DNA of 64,000 nt from CAKZNE01 sp964485405 (GTDB lineage: Bacteria; Bacteroidota; Bacteroidia; Flavobacteriales; Schleiferiaceae), in NCBI GenBank assembly GCA_964485405.1, contig CAZAJG010000010.1:1-64000 (forward strand), in the 5' to 3' direction. How positions within the stretch are numbered: position 1 is the stretch's first letter; the number at the start of each line of letters is the position of its first letter. Position numbers and translations under genes: made by a program. The notes under the pieces are model-generated. The model was not told the DNA's origin. It ran no database searches and was given only the letters and a program-made list of their open reading frames with translations. Positions 15,832 to 24,633 of the stretch are shown piece by piece.

Positions 15832-17730
15832 ATGAATTACCTCGAGCAAGAACTCTACTCTTTAATTCAAAAAGATCACGAGATTTTCAATTTTATCCAA
15901 GATTCTGCTCTGGATGGAATGTGGTACTGGGATTTGGAAAAACCTGAGGAAGAGTGGATGAATAAAAGGTTTTGGGCTACCCTAGGGTATAACCCTAACC
16001 AAATGCCTCATAAATCCAGTGCCTGGCAAGATATCATACATCCTGAAGATCTAAAACTTGCTATCGGAAATTTCCAAAAACATTGTGCAGACCCTAACCA
16101 CCCTTACGACCAGGTAGTTAGATACACGCATAAAAAAGGACATCAAGTTTGGATTCGATGTAGAGGAATGGCTGTAAGAGATGCCGAAGGTAAGCCGATA
16201 AGGATGCTTGGTGCTCATACGGATGTTTCTGCAGAAAAAGAAAACAGCCTAGAGCTGCAAAAACGCATTGCCCGGTACGATCATATTATTAGCGGAACTA
16301 ATTTAGGCACTTGGGAATTTAACCAAACTACCGATGAATATATTGTGAGCACACGTTGGGCTTCCATAATCGGTTTAAATCATTCTGAACTCGAGCTAGA
16401 TAAAATTAACCCGCTAACGCTCAATGTTCATCCCGAAGACATCCGCAAATCCAATTTACAGTTGGAAAACCACTATCTAGGAAAGGAAAATTTTTACGAA
16501 TGTGAACTTCGCGTGAAGCACAAAAACGGAAGCTGGATTTGGGTACACGATAAAGGAAAAGTTTTTGATTGGTCAGAAGAGGGAAAGCCCCTATGGATTA
16601 TTGGCTCTCGCTTAGATATCTCTCAACGAAAACAACTCGAAGAAAGAGAAAAAGAGATTCACGCTCAAAATACCTTGTTCATAGATCAAGCACCTTCTGC
16701 TATAGCTATGTTTGATACGGATATGAGGTATTTAGCCGCTTCCAAAAAATGGTATAAAGACTATAATCTAGGACCAGAAAGTGTTATTGGAAAATCGCAC
16801 TACGACATATTCCCTGAAATTGGTGAAGAATGGAAAGTGCATCACCGAGCCTGTTTAAAAGGCCGCATTGAAAGAGCTGATGAGGATAAATTTGTACGTG
16901 AGGATGGTTCCATTCAATGGATCACTTACGAGGTAAGACCCTGGTATACACAACAAAACACCGTTGGAGGGTTATTAATGTATACAGCAGATATTACAAA
17001 AATAAAAGAGGCTGAAAAACAAGTAAGATCACTTTTAGATGTAGCCACAAGCCAGAATAAAAGACTGCTCAATTTTGCCCATATCGTTTCTCATAATCTA
17101 CGGTCGCACACTGGTAATTTGACTATGTTGTCAGAAATTATGGAAAGTGAAGAGGGTTTCTCAACAGAGAATGAAGTTTTTAACCTATTGAGTAACGCCA
17201 TCCAAAATTTAAGCGAAACCGTGATGAATTTACACGAAGTAGCTGTAATGAACTCAAGTACGGCAGAAAATTTGGTAAATGTAAACGTACTTGCTCATGT
17301 AAACGGTGCTATTAAAGCGGTTCAAGGAATCATCATCGAATCCAAAGCAAAGATTGAAATTGAAATTGATCCAGAATTAGAAGTAAGTGCTTTACCTGCG
17401 TACATGGAGAGTATCTTTCTAAACCTTCTTACCAATGCCATCAAATATGCTGCTTCTAACCGGCATCCAGTGGTAAAGCTACAGGCTAAACCAAATGGAA
17501 CAATGGTGGAGTTAAGTGTGAGCGATAATGGCCGAGGAATTGACTTGAATTTACACGGAGATAAGATTTTTGGAATGTATAAAACTTTCCACAATCATAA
17601 AGATTCCAGAGGATTGGGATTATTTATGATTAAAAACCAGGTAGAATCCATGGGAGGAGATATTGAAGTGCACAGTATCGTAGATGAAGGAACAACATTT
17701 AAAATTGTATTAAATGACAAAAAGTATTGA
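15832..17730 (+). CDS. Sensor histidine kinase with three PAS domains
   Basis: 632 residues from the ATG at 15832. Three PAS domains of the PAS_3 kind lie at about 20-140, 145-265 and 275-395; the first two show the DI.HPED / NVHPED and KGHQVWIRCRG / NGSWIWVHDKG blocks. The dimerisation/phosphoacceptor helix has HIVSHNLRSHTGNL with the His at about 421. The ATPase domain has NLLTNAIKYA (N box), SDNGRGID (G1) and SRGLGLFM (G2). No membrane helix, so it senses a cytoplasmic or diffusible signal. Its last 17 bases overlap the CheY-like gene at 17714, the obvious phosphotransfer partner. Confidence 0.93.
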   Translation: MNYLEQELYSLIQKDHEIFNFIQDSALDGMWYWDLEKPEEEWMNKRFWATLGYNPNQMPHKSSAWQDIIHPEDLKLAIGNFQKHCADPNHPYDQVVRYTHKKGHQVWIRCRGMAVRDAEGKPIRMLGAHTDVSAEKENSLELQKRIARYDHIISGTNLGTWEFNQTTDEYIVSTRWASIIGLNHSELELDKINPLTLNVHPEDIRKSNLQLENHYLGKENFYECELRVKHKNGSWIWVHDKGKVFDWSEEGKPLWIIGSRLDISQRKQLEEREKEIHAQNTLFIDQAPSAIAMFDTDMRYLAASKKWYKDYNLGPESVIGKSHYDIFPEIGEEWKVHHRACLKGRIERADEDKFVREDGSIQWITYEVRPWYTQQNTVGGLLMYTADITKIKEAEKQVRSLLDVATSQNKRLLNFAHIVSHNLRSHTGNLTMLSEIMESEEGFSTENEVFNLLSNAIQNLSETVMNLHEVAVMNSSTAENLVNVNVLAHVNGAIKAVQGIIIESKAKIEIEIDPELEVSALPAYMESIFLNLLTNAIKYAASNRHPVVKLQAKPNGTMVELSVSDNGRGIDLNLHGDKIFGMYKTFHNHKDSRGLGLFMIKNQVESMGGDIEVHSIVDEGTTFKIVLNDKKY

Positions 17731-18139
17731 TTTAGCCTGTATTATCGATGACGATCCAATTTACATTTTCGGACTAAAGAAGATGATGAAATTGGTAGAT
17801 CTTTGCGAGAGTTTTATGATTTTTCATAACGGTAAAGAGGCAATTAATGCCCTAAAGCCTTTATTGATTAGTGGAGAGAACTTGCCAGATGTAATACTCT
17901 TAGACATAAATATGCCCATTATGGACGGCTGGCAATTTTTAGACAGCTTTATTAAAATCCCAACACAGAAGAAGATCATTATTTATATGGTTACCTCCTC
18001 AATAGACCCTAGAGACATAGATCGTGTAAAAAAGTATGAAGAAATTACAAATTATGTTGTTAAGCCTGTTTCCATCGAAAAGCTAAAGCAACTAAAAGAA
18101 GAACTCGTTCGTAAAATAGGGCGTTCGAATAAGTCCTAA
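17714..18139 (+). CDS. Single-domain response regulator
   Basis: 141 residues, only a receiver domain: acidic pair at IIDDDP (11-14), phosphoacceptor Asp64 in LLDINMPIMDGW, Thr/Ser in MVTSS and Lys in YVVKPVS. There is no output domain, so it acts by protein contact or in a relay. It is translationally coupled to the PAS kinase upstream. Confidence 0.93.
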   Translation: MTKSIDLACIIDDDPIYIFGLKKMMKLVDLCESFMIFHNGKEAINALKPLLISGENLPDVILLDINMPIMDGWQFLDSFIKIPTQKKIIIYMVTSSIDPRDIDRVKKYEEITNYVVKPVSIEKLKQLKEELVRKIGRSNKS

Positions 18140-18284
18140 CCTTATACATACATCCACCAACCTAGCTATACAACCCTGTTAAGGGAAAGAGAGCTCATGT
18201 AGTAGGTTTACAACTCAAGACGTAGTCTTTATCTTACAAAAAAGACTTTGCTTATATTTACCCCTTTCCGCTTATAATCAATCT

Positions 18285-19970
18285 ATGTCAGAATTCTCGG
18301 TAAGACGAGTAAAGTTAGCCTTTACCCTTTCGTTATTTACAGCAGCTTTAGCCTTTGTTTGGCTAATTATAGCATACTTTTTACAAATGACAGAACTGGC
18401 CGTTTATATCGGTGTTACAGTTCTTTTATTTCTTGTATCTGCCCTTATTTCTAAAAAAGGAAGCCTTACGCTTTCTCGAATCATTTATATGCTCGCCTTA
18501 AATGTGAGTGTATCCTTAACCGCCTCCTATGTAGGCAAAGCAGGTAGTGTAGAGTTTGTGCTCATGTTTGCTATGGCGTTGCCATTTATCATGTTTTCTT
18601 TTAGAAGAGAAAAGCATTTTATTATGCTCTTTACCGGGTTTTCTATTATTCTTTGGTTACTCCTGTACGTAACTGATTTTAAGCTTTACTCCAATTCTGC
18701 TATGGATGCAGAGATTGCTGGGCGCGTTGTTTACCCATTCTCTATCGCCAGCACCATCATTCTCGTTACCTTCCAGCTAATTTACTTCTCTTTATTAAAC
18801 GCTCGGTTTTATGGAGAAATACACGAAAAACGAGAAGAAGCCATAGAAGCTTCAAATGCCAAGTCTCAGTTTTTAAGCACTATGAGCCATGAAATACGCA
18901 CCCCACTAAATGCAATTATTGGCCTTTCGCATATTTTAGGAGACTCTAAACCAAGGCCTGACCAAGAACAGAATATTGAAGCCCTAAACTATTCTGGTAA
19001 AATCCTACTAAACTTATTGAACAATGTATTGGACTTTAGTAAAATGGAATCTAAAACCATTGACTTAGATCCTATACCCACTAATATTGAAGCTGCCGTT
19101 AAGCAAATCAAAAAAATTCATGAAGCCAATTGCCTGCGCAAAGGCATACACATGAAGGTAGATATAGATGAAAACCTCCCTCTCGTTTTTTTAGATGTAG
19201 TCCGCTTCAATCAAGTCGTAAACAACCTCATTTCCAATGCAATTAAATTTACCGAAAAAGGCTCGGTTACACTCCGAATAACCAAAGAGGAAGAAGGAGA
19301 CGACAGCGTAAGCTTAAAAACCGAGATAATAGACACTGGAATAGGTATATCTCCAAAGCAGCAAGAAAAAATATGGGAAGCTTTTACCCAAGCCTCGGCT
19401 AGTACCAATAGACTATATGGTGGAACTGGCCTGGGTTTGCCTATTGTTAAAAAGATTGTTGAAGCTATGGGCGGATTGGTACGAATTAAAAGCGAAATGG
19501 GTAAAGGAAGTTGTTTTTACTTTGGCGTAAAATTGAAGAAGGCGACTCACAAAGAGCTGAATAAAACCAAGGAAAAGATTCAACATGACCTTAAGGGTAA
19601 AAAAGTACTCTTAGTAGAAGACAATGAAATCAATATTATGGTAGGCAAACAAATCCTGGAAAAAGCTAACCTTAAAGTAAGTGTAGCTAAAGATGGATTA
19701 GAAGCGGTGGAAGAGGTAAAAGCTAACCATTACGATGCTGTCCTAATGGATATTCAAATGCCGATAATGGATGGATACACAGCCTCTAGTGAGATTCGGA
19801 AATTCAACACTACCTTACCGATTCTGGCACTATCTGCATCTGTATTTATGGAGGTAAAAGACAAAATACATCAGAGTGGTATGAATGGGTTTATCTTTAA
19901 ACCTTTTGAGCCCGAGGATCTACTGAATCAAGTGGAAGAGGCGGTAAACAATCCATTAAGCGAAGATTAA
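18285..19970 (+). CDS. Membrane hybrid histidine kinase/response regulator
   Basis: 561 residues. About six membrane helices fill the first 180 residues and could form the sensor. HisKA follows with MSHEIRTPLNAIIGL (His near 201), then the ATPase domain (NNLISNAIKFT, DTGIGIS, GTGLGLPIV) and a C-terminal receiver (VLLVEDNEIN, phosphoacceptor Asp in VLMDIQMPIMDGY, Lys in FIFKPFEPEDL). The internal receiver implies a relay through a separate Hpt protein not found in the window. It has its own 145-base upstream spacer and is probably a separate transcription unit. Confidence 0.93.
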   Translation: MSEFSVRRVKLAFTLSLFTAALAFVWLIIAYFLQMTELAVYIGVTVLLFLVSALISKKGSLTLSRIIYMLALNVSVSLTASYVGKAGSVEFVLMFAMALPFIMFSFRREKHFIMLFTGFSIILWLLLYVTDFKLYSNSAMDAEIAGRVVYPFSIASTIILVTFQLIYFSLLNARFYGEIHEKREEAIEASNAKSQFLSTMSHEIRTPLNAIIGLSHILGDSKPRPDQEQNIEALNYSGKILLNLLNNVLDFSKMESKTIDLDPIPTNIEAAVKQIKKIHEANCLRKGIHMKVDIDENLPLVFLDVVRFNQVVNNLISNAIKFTEKGSVTLRITKEEEGDDSVSLKTEIIDTGIGISPKQQEKIWEAFTQASASTNRLYGGTGLGLPIVKKIVEAMGGLVRIKSEMGKGSCFYFGVKLKKATHKELNKTKEKIQHDLKGKKVLLVEDNEINIMVGKQILEKANLKVSVAKDGLEAVEEVKANHYDAVLMDIQMPIMDGYTASSEIRKFNTTLPILALSASVFMEVKDKIHQSGMNGFIFKPFEPEDLLNQVEEAVNNPLSED

Positions 19971-20019
19971 AATGGCTTGAAAGCTAAATATCGTTTAAGT
20001 CGTGAATTGGAATTTAGAT

Positions 20020-20496
20020 TTAGGCCGTTTTAGGACTGCCACTTGTTCTAGAACGAAAATACTTTCTACTCACCACAAGCATCCCAAAATTCTCTCCGTC
20101 CTCCTTTCCTAAATGTTTATGGTGCACTTTGTGCCCTTTCCTCAATCCTAACAAATACGGGTTTTTAACATTTTTAAACCACTTAAACCGTTGATGAATG
20201 AGTACATCATGTACTAAAAAATAGGCCAATCCATACATCAAAATTCCCAAGCCAATAAAAAAGAGATAGTTAAGTTCTGGAGTAACTCCAAAATAAAAAA
20301 GAGCAATACTTGGGATTGCAAAAATCACAAAAAAAGCATCATTTTTTTCAAAAACTCCTTGATACTTTGGTTGATGATGGTCTTCATGCAAATACCACAA
20401 AAAACCATGCATTACATATTTATGCGTGCACCAGGTTATACCTTCCATAATAAGGAAAGTAGCAAGCGTAACTAAAATATAAATCAAGTAATCCAT
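20020..20496 (-). CDS. crtZ: Beta-carotene 3-hydroxylase (CrtZ)
   Basis: 158 residues, a membrane di-iron hydroxylase. All four histidine clusters are present: HKYVMH (25-30), HEDHH (37-41), HDVLIH (96-101) and HKVHH (122-126). About four membrane helices. It hydroxylates the beta-ionone rings of beta-carotene to cryptoxanthin and zeaxanthin. It is the last gene of the crtI-crtB-crtZ operon, 17 bases after crtB. No lycopene cyclase gene is in the window, so the ring-forming step must be encoded elsewhere. Confidence 0.93.
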   Translation of the reverse strand: MDYLIYILVTLATFLIMEGITWCTHKYVMHGFLWYLHEDHHQPKYQGVFEKNDAFFVIFAIPSIALFYFGVTPELNYLFFIGLGILMYGLAYFLVHDVLIHQRFKWFKNVKNPYLLGLRKGHKVHHKHLGKEDGENFGMLVVSRKYFRSRTSGSPKTA

Positions 20497-20513
20497 TCTT
20501 AAATTCTTGTGCG

Positions 20514-21350
20514 CTAAATTATGTTTAATTTGAATCTCACATACGATTTAAACAGAATAACTGCCTTACCTGGATTAGAAACCCGTGTACGACTATTTAG
20601 GATCTGTTCGCTATTTCTCGCTTTTAACTTTTTAAGTAGTCTGAGGTAATAACGATAGGCTAAATAAACCCCAAACCTAGATTCTACGGGAAGCTGCATA
20701 ATCCCTTTAAAGGCTTCTCCAAATTCTTCTTCAATATCCTCAATGATCTCTGCTTTCACCTCATCCGTAAGCTCATAGTTGGCCACATTTGGGAAATACG
20801 AACGACCTCTTTCTTCAAAGTCATCTTTAATATCTCTCAAAAAGTTAACTTTTTGAAAAACTGTACCCAACAGCATAGCCGGGGCCTTTAACTGTTCAAA
20901 AAGCTGTTTATCTCCATTTACGAATACATGCAAACACATAAGTCCTACAACATCCGCAGAGCCGTATATGTATTGCTCATATTCTTCCTGAGATTGGTAT
21001 TCAGTTTTATCTAAATCCATTCTCATACTTGTCATAAAAGCTTCTACCATTTCATGTAAATCATAACGATTTACTACTTCTTGAAATGAGTTTAGAATGG
21101 GATTCATGCTAATTCCTCTTTCTACAGCCTTTTCATAATCCGCTTGAAATTCATCCAAAAGCTCTTCTTGATTATGATCGTAAAAAGTATCTACAATTTC
21201 GTCTGCATAGCGTACAAAGCCATAAATGGCATAGATAGCCGGACGAATGGATGGTGCCAATAAACGAATACCTAAAGAAAAGGAAGTACTGTAATTTCTT
21301 GTAACAAGTTTACTACACTGATAACTCGATGAATCAAATAGCTGTTTCAT
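20514..21350 (-). CDS. crtB: Phytoene synthase (CrtB)
   Basis: 278 residues, a squalene/phytoene synthase fold. The two Asp-rich Mg-diphosphate sites are visible: YADEIVDTFYD (48-58) and NFLRDIKDDFEERGRSYFP (169-187). It joins two geranylgeranyl diphosphates into phytoene, the first committed carotenoid step. Its start overlaps the end of crtI by 17 bases, indicating coupled translation. Confidence 0.94.
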   Translation of the reverse strand: MKQLFDSSSYQCSKLVTRNYSTSFSLGIRLLAPSIRPAIYAIYGFVRYADEIVDTFYDHNQEELLDEFQADYEKAVERGISMNPILNSFQEVVNRYDLHEMVEAFMTSMRMDLDKTEYQSQEEYEQYIYGSADVVGLMCLHVFVNGDKQLFEQLKAPAMLLGTVFQKVNFLRDIKDDFEERGRSYFPNVANYELTDEVKAEIIEDIEEEFGEAFKGIMQLPVESRFGVYLAYRYYLRLLKKLKARNSEQILNSRTRVSNPGKAVILFKSYVRFKLNII

Positions 21351-22815
21351 AATAGGGTTGGTTTTTTGTAATTAACTCACTCACTACTTTGCCTGAAATG
21401 ATTGAAGGTGGAACACCTGGACCTGGCACCGTTAATTGCCCAGTAAAATATAAGTTTTTAACCTTTTTGCTCTTCAGTTTAGGACGTAAAATATGAGTTT
21501 GAAGTAAAGTATTTGCTAGGCCGTATGCATTGCCTCGGCAAGAATTATACTCCGATTTAAAGTCTTTAACACAGAAGGATTCATGGAAGATTATATCCTC
21601 TTTTACAGACTCTCCCGTAAGTCTCTCCATCCTTTCCATAATCATATCAAAATACTGTTTACGAATCGCTTCCGTATCTTCCAGATCTGTAGCTAATGGA
21701 ATAAGAAAGATTCCCGCTTCTTTTCCATCAGGAGCACTAGAAGCATCCGTCATACTAGGGAAACTGGCATAGAAAAGTGGATCTTTTGGCCATGCGGGCT
21801 TATCATATATGGTTTGCACATGCTCGTTAAAATCAGTATCGAAGAAAAGGGTATGGTGAGATAGTTTTTTTAATTTTTTACCAAAGCCCACATAAAAGAG
21901 TAGAGCGGATGGCGCAAAGGTTTTCTTTTTCCAATACGATTCTGAGTATTGACGATATTGCTGAGGAAGTAAGGATTCTGTGTGATGATAATCTGCACCG
22001 CTCAATAGAATATCACAAGGAAAATCACCTTTATCCGTTTGAACAGACTTTACTTCACCTTTTTCAATCTCTATATTTTTTACAGGGCAATCGTTTACAA
22101 TTTGCACACCCATTTCTTCAGCTAATGCCACCATAGCCTTAACCACTTCATACATACCTCCATGTGGATGCCAAGTTCCAAGTTTAAAATCAGCATAATT
22201 CATAAAGTTGTAAAAAGCTGGCGTATTGCTTGGTTTGGCTCCTAAGAATAAAACCGGAAACTCTAAAATCTTCCTCAGTTTTTCATGCTTAATGTAGCGA
22301 GATACTAGCTTGTTAATGGTATCTACAAACTCACCTAGTTTGAAGGCTGTTTTTGGCGTTACAATCTCAAACAGGTTTTCTCCCGGTTTATACACCAAAT
22401 CCTTAATAGCAATGTTGTAGTTGATTCCCGCTTTATCAATAAACTTTTGAAGTTGCTCGGCACTCCCCGGCTCTACTTCTTCAAAGGTTTTCTTTATTTC
22501 TTCAAAAGTTCCGGCTACAGAAATGGAATCATCTTCTCCAAAATATACTTGATAAGCTGGGTCAAGTCTTTCTAAATGGTAATAGTCTGCCGCAGATTTA
22601 TTAAAGTCGTTGTAAAAGGTTTCAAAAACATCCGGCATCCAATAAAAAGTGGGGCCAATATCAAAAGTGAAGCCTTCTTTCTTTAATTGTCTTGCTCTAC
22701 CTCCACTACTCGTATTCTTCTCTACTACAGTTACCTTATAACCCGCTTTAGCCAAATAACAACTGGCTGAAAGGGAAGAAAAACCTGCACCTATTATAAC
22801 TATGTTTTCGTTCAT
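21334..22815 (-). CDS. crtI: Phytoene desaturase (CrtI)
   Basis: 493 residues. The FAD-binding Rossmann motif IVIIGAGFSSLSASCYLAKA lies at the N-terminus, followed by VVEKNTSSGGRA; the C-terminal block FTGQLTVPGPGVPPSIISGK is the CrtI signature. It desaturates phytoene to lycopene. First gene of the operon with crtB and crtZ. No MerR-type regulator is next to it. Confidence 0.94.
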   Translation of the reverse strand: MNENIVIIGAGFSSLSASCYLAKAGYKVTVVEKNTSSGGRARQLKKEGFTFDIGPTFYWMPDVFETFYNDFNKSAADYYHLERLDPAYQVYFGEDDSISVAGTFEEIKKTFEEVEPGSAEQLQKFIDKAGINYNIAIKDLVYKPGENLFEIVTPKTAFKLGEFVDTINKLVSRYIKHEKLRKILEFPVLFLGAKPSNTPAFYNFMNYADFKLGTWHPHGGMYEVVKAMVALAEEMGVQIVNDCPVKNIEIEKGEVKSVQTDKGDFPCDILLSGADYHHTESLLPQQYRQYSESYWKKKTFAPSALLFYVGFGKKLKKLSHHTLFFDTDFNEHVQTIYDKPAWPKDPLFYASFPSMTDASSAPDGKEAGIFLIPLATDLEDTEAIRKQYFDMIMERMERLTGESVKEDIIFHESFCVKDFKSEYNSCRGNAYGLANTLLQTHILRPKLKSKKVKNLYFTGQLTVPGPGVPPSIISGKVVSELITKNQPYYETAI

Positions 22816-23236
22816 AATTTCTGTTTAAAGGAGCTCGGCCAGATCAATTTTTTCTAATCTTATTCTATAATTAAACCTTATCAGGATCAAAAAATAATCA
22901 ATTTTTTCTTTTGAACCTTTAAACTCCTATTATTTTACTTTAAATCTTACTCCAGCTCGAAAGAGTCTTGTTTTTTAAAGCTAATTTTCAAACGCTTCAA
23001 AACACATTTTGTTCAACCTTTTGTTACTAAAAGTTAAACAACTTTAAACAAAATGCGATTTTCAATACTTCTTTTTTTCTAAACCCTTATTTTTCAATAC
23101 TTAAGAAAGGGCGTTGTTTTAAGTTAAATAATTGTTAACCGATAAACCTTTCGGTTTGGATCAACTCAATCTCACTGCTCTTCCATAAATTGGTATTTTC
23201 GATTTCCGCACAACGTATAAATCTCCCTTCAACCTC
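22816..23236. other. Divergent intergenic region between crtI and the HTTM gene
   Basis: 421 very AT-rich bases that must hold promoters in both directions. No perfect TAnnTTTG match was seen on either strand. TTTGTTACTAAAAGTTAAACAA and nearby AAAGTTAAA repeats could bind a regulator, but this is not supported further. Confidence 0.4.
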
Positions 23237-24586
23237 ATGATGTTTCAAGAGCGTTTTTTAACCAAAAGAGTAGATAATAGTCCTCTAGTTGTATTTAGAG
23301 TGTTCTTTGGCTTACTAATAGCTTTAGAAGCTTGGGGAGCGATAGCCACTGGTTGGGTGAGACGAGCTTTTATTGAACCTGAGTTTACCTTTCATTTTAT
23401 TGGCTTCAACTTTTTGCAACCCCTTCCGGGGAATGGTATGTATTATTACTTCGCCTTTATGGGTTCCCTTGGCATACTGATTATGTTGGGGTATAAATAT
23501 AGATTGGCCATAGTAGGATATGCCACGCTTTGGACTTCTGTATACCTGATGCAAAAAACCTCTTACAACAATCACTACTATCTACTTATGTTGCTTTTGT
23601 GGATTATGTGTTTTTTACCGGCTGCAAAAAATTTCTCCTTAGATGCAAAGAGGAATCCGTCTATCAAAAAAAACAGCATGCCCAATTGGGTAAATATATT
23701 TATCATTCTTCAACTTTGGATGGTTTACACTTATGCTTCTGTAGCTAAGTTATATCCCGATTGGTTAAATGGGCGAGCCCTAGAAATACTCATGTTGGGT
23801 AAAAAGGATTTTTGGTTGATCGGAGAAGGACTTCAAAGTCATACCGTGCATTTAGTAATCGCTTACGTAGGCATTCTATTTGACGGGCTTGTAGTGCCAG
23901 CATTGCTTTGGAAAAGAACCCGAAAATATGCTCTTCTCTTTTCTATCATCTTTCATATAGCTAACTCTATCATTTTTCATATCGGTATATTTCCTTTTCT
24001 CTCTTTAGCTTTTATCCTCTTCTTTTATCCACCCCAAACCGTTCATTCTGTTTTTCTTAAAAAATGGAAAACCTTTTATCAAGGAGATGAAAGGGAGAAG
24101 AAGGTTTCAAAATGGGGTTTTGCCTTAGCGGGAATTTACCTGCTATTTCAGCTCATCTTACCCTTAAGGCATTGGTTTATTAAAGACAATGTATTGTGGA
24201 CAGAGGAAGGGCATCGGCTAAGTTGGAGAATGATGCTTCGAACCAAAGGAGGCTATATCAATTTTATGGCAGAAGACAAAAACACGGGAGAGCGCTTTCG
24301 CATTCCACATAAACAATACCTCTCAATTAAACAGCAGCGAACCATGCCTTCTAAACCCGACATGATTTGGCAAATGGCACAATTCTTAAAAAGGGAGTAT
24401 CAAGAAAAAGGGAAAGACATTAGCATTTATGCTAATGGTGCTATTTATATAAATGGGGGGTTCTATCAACCGTTTATTGATGCCCAGGTAGATCTTACCC
24501 AAGTGCAATGGAGTCCCTTTAAACATAGCCCTTGGATACTACCCAGTGGTGATTACTTTAAAGCATCAAAAAATAAAAAACCTTGA
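23237..24586 (+). CDS. HTTM-domain membrane protein (vitamin K-dependent carboxylase-like)
   Basis: 449 residues with about eight hydrophobic segments. The N-terminal RVFFGLLIALEAW, the lumenal-type loop LMQKTSYNNHYYLLMLL and the later YASVAKLYPDWLNG are blocks typical of HTTM proteins, the family that includes vertebrate gamma-glutamyl carboxylase and bacterial relatives. Bacterial members are mostly uncharacterised; carboxylation should not be assumed. The soluble C-terminal part (about 330-449) has beta-rich sequence. Its stop codon lies inside the left arm of the terminator at 24578. Confidence 0.85.
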   Translation: MMFQERFLTKRVDNSPLVVFRVFFGLLIALEAWGAIATGWVRRAFIEPEFTFHFIGFNFLQPLPGNGMYYYFAFMGSLGILIMLGYKYRLAIVGYATLWTSVYLMQKTSYNNHYYLLMLLLWIMCFLPAAKNFSLDAKRNPSIKKNSMPNWVNIFIILQLWMVYTYASVAKLYPDWLNGRALEILMLGKKDFWLIGEGLQSHTVHLVIAYVGILFDGLVVPALLWKRTRKYALLFSIIFHIANSIIFHIGIFPFLSLAFILFFYPPQTVHSVFLKKWKTFYQGDEREKKVSKWGFALAGIYLLFQLILPLRHWFIKDNVLWTEEGHRLSWRMMLRTKGGYINFMAEDKNTGERFRIPHKQYLSIKQQRTMPSKPDMIWQMAQFLKREYQEKGKDISIYANGAIYINGGFYQPFIDAQVDLTQVQWSPFKHSPWILPSGDYFKASKNKKP

Positions 24587-24611
24587 CTCCAGAAAACTGG
24601 AATCAAGGTTT
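24578..24611. terminator. Bidirectional terminator between convergent genes
   Basis: AAACCTTGACTCCAG-AAAA-CTGGAATCAAGGTTT, a 15-base stem with a single G-T type mismatch and A/T tracts on both sides, placed between the HTTM gene and the giant T9SS protein gene. Confidence 0.9.
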
Positions 24612-24633
24612 TAAATTCAAGAATAAATAGAGT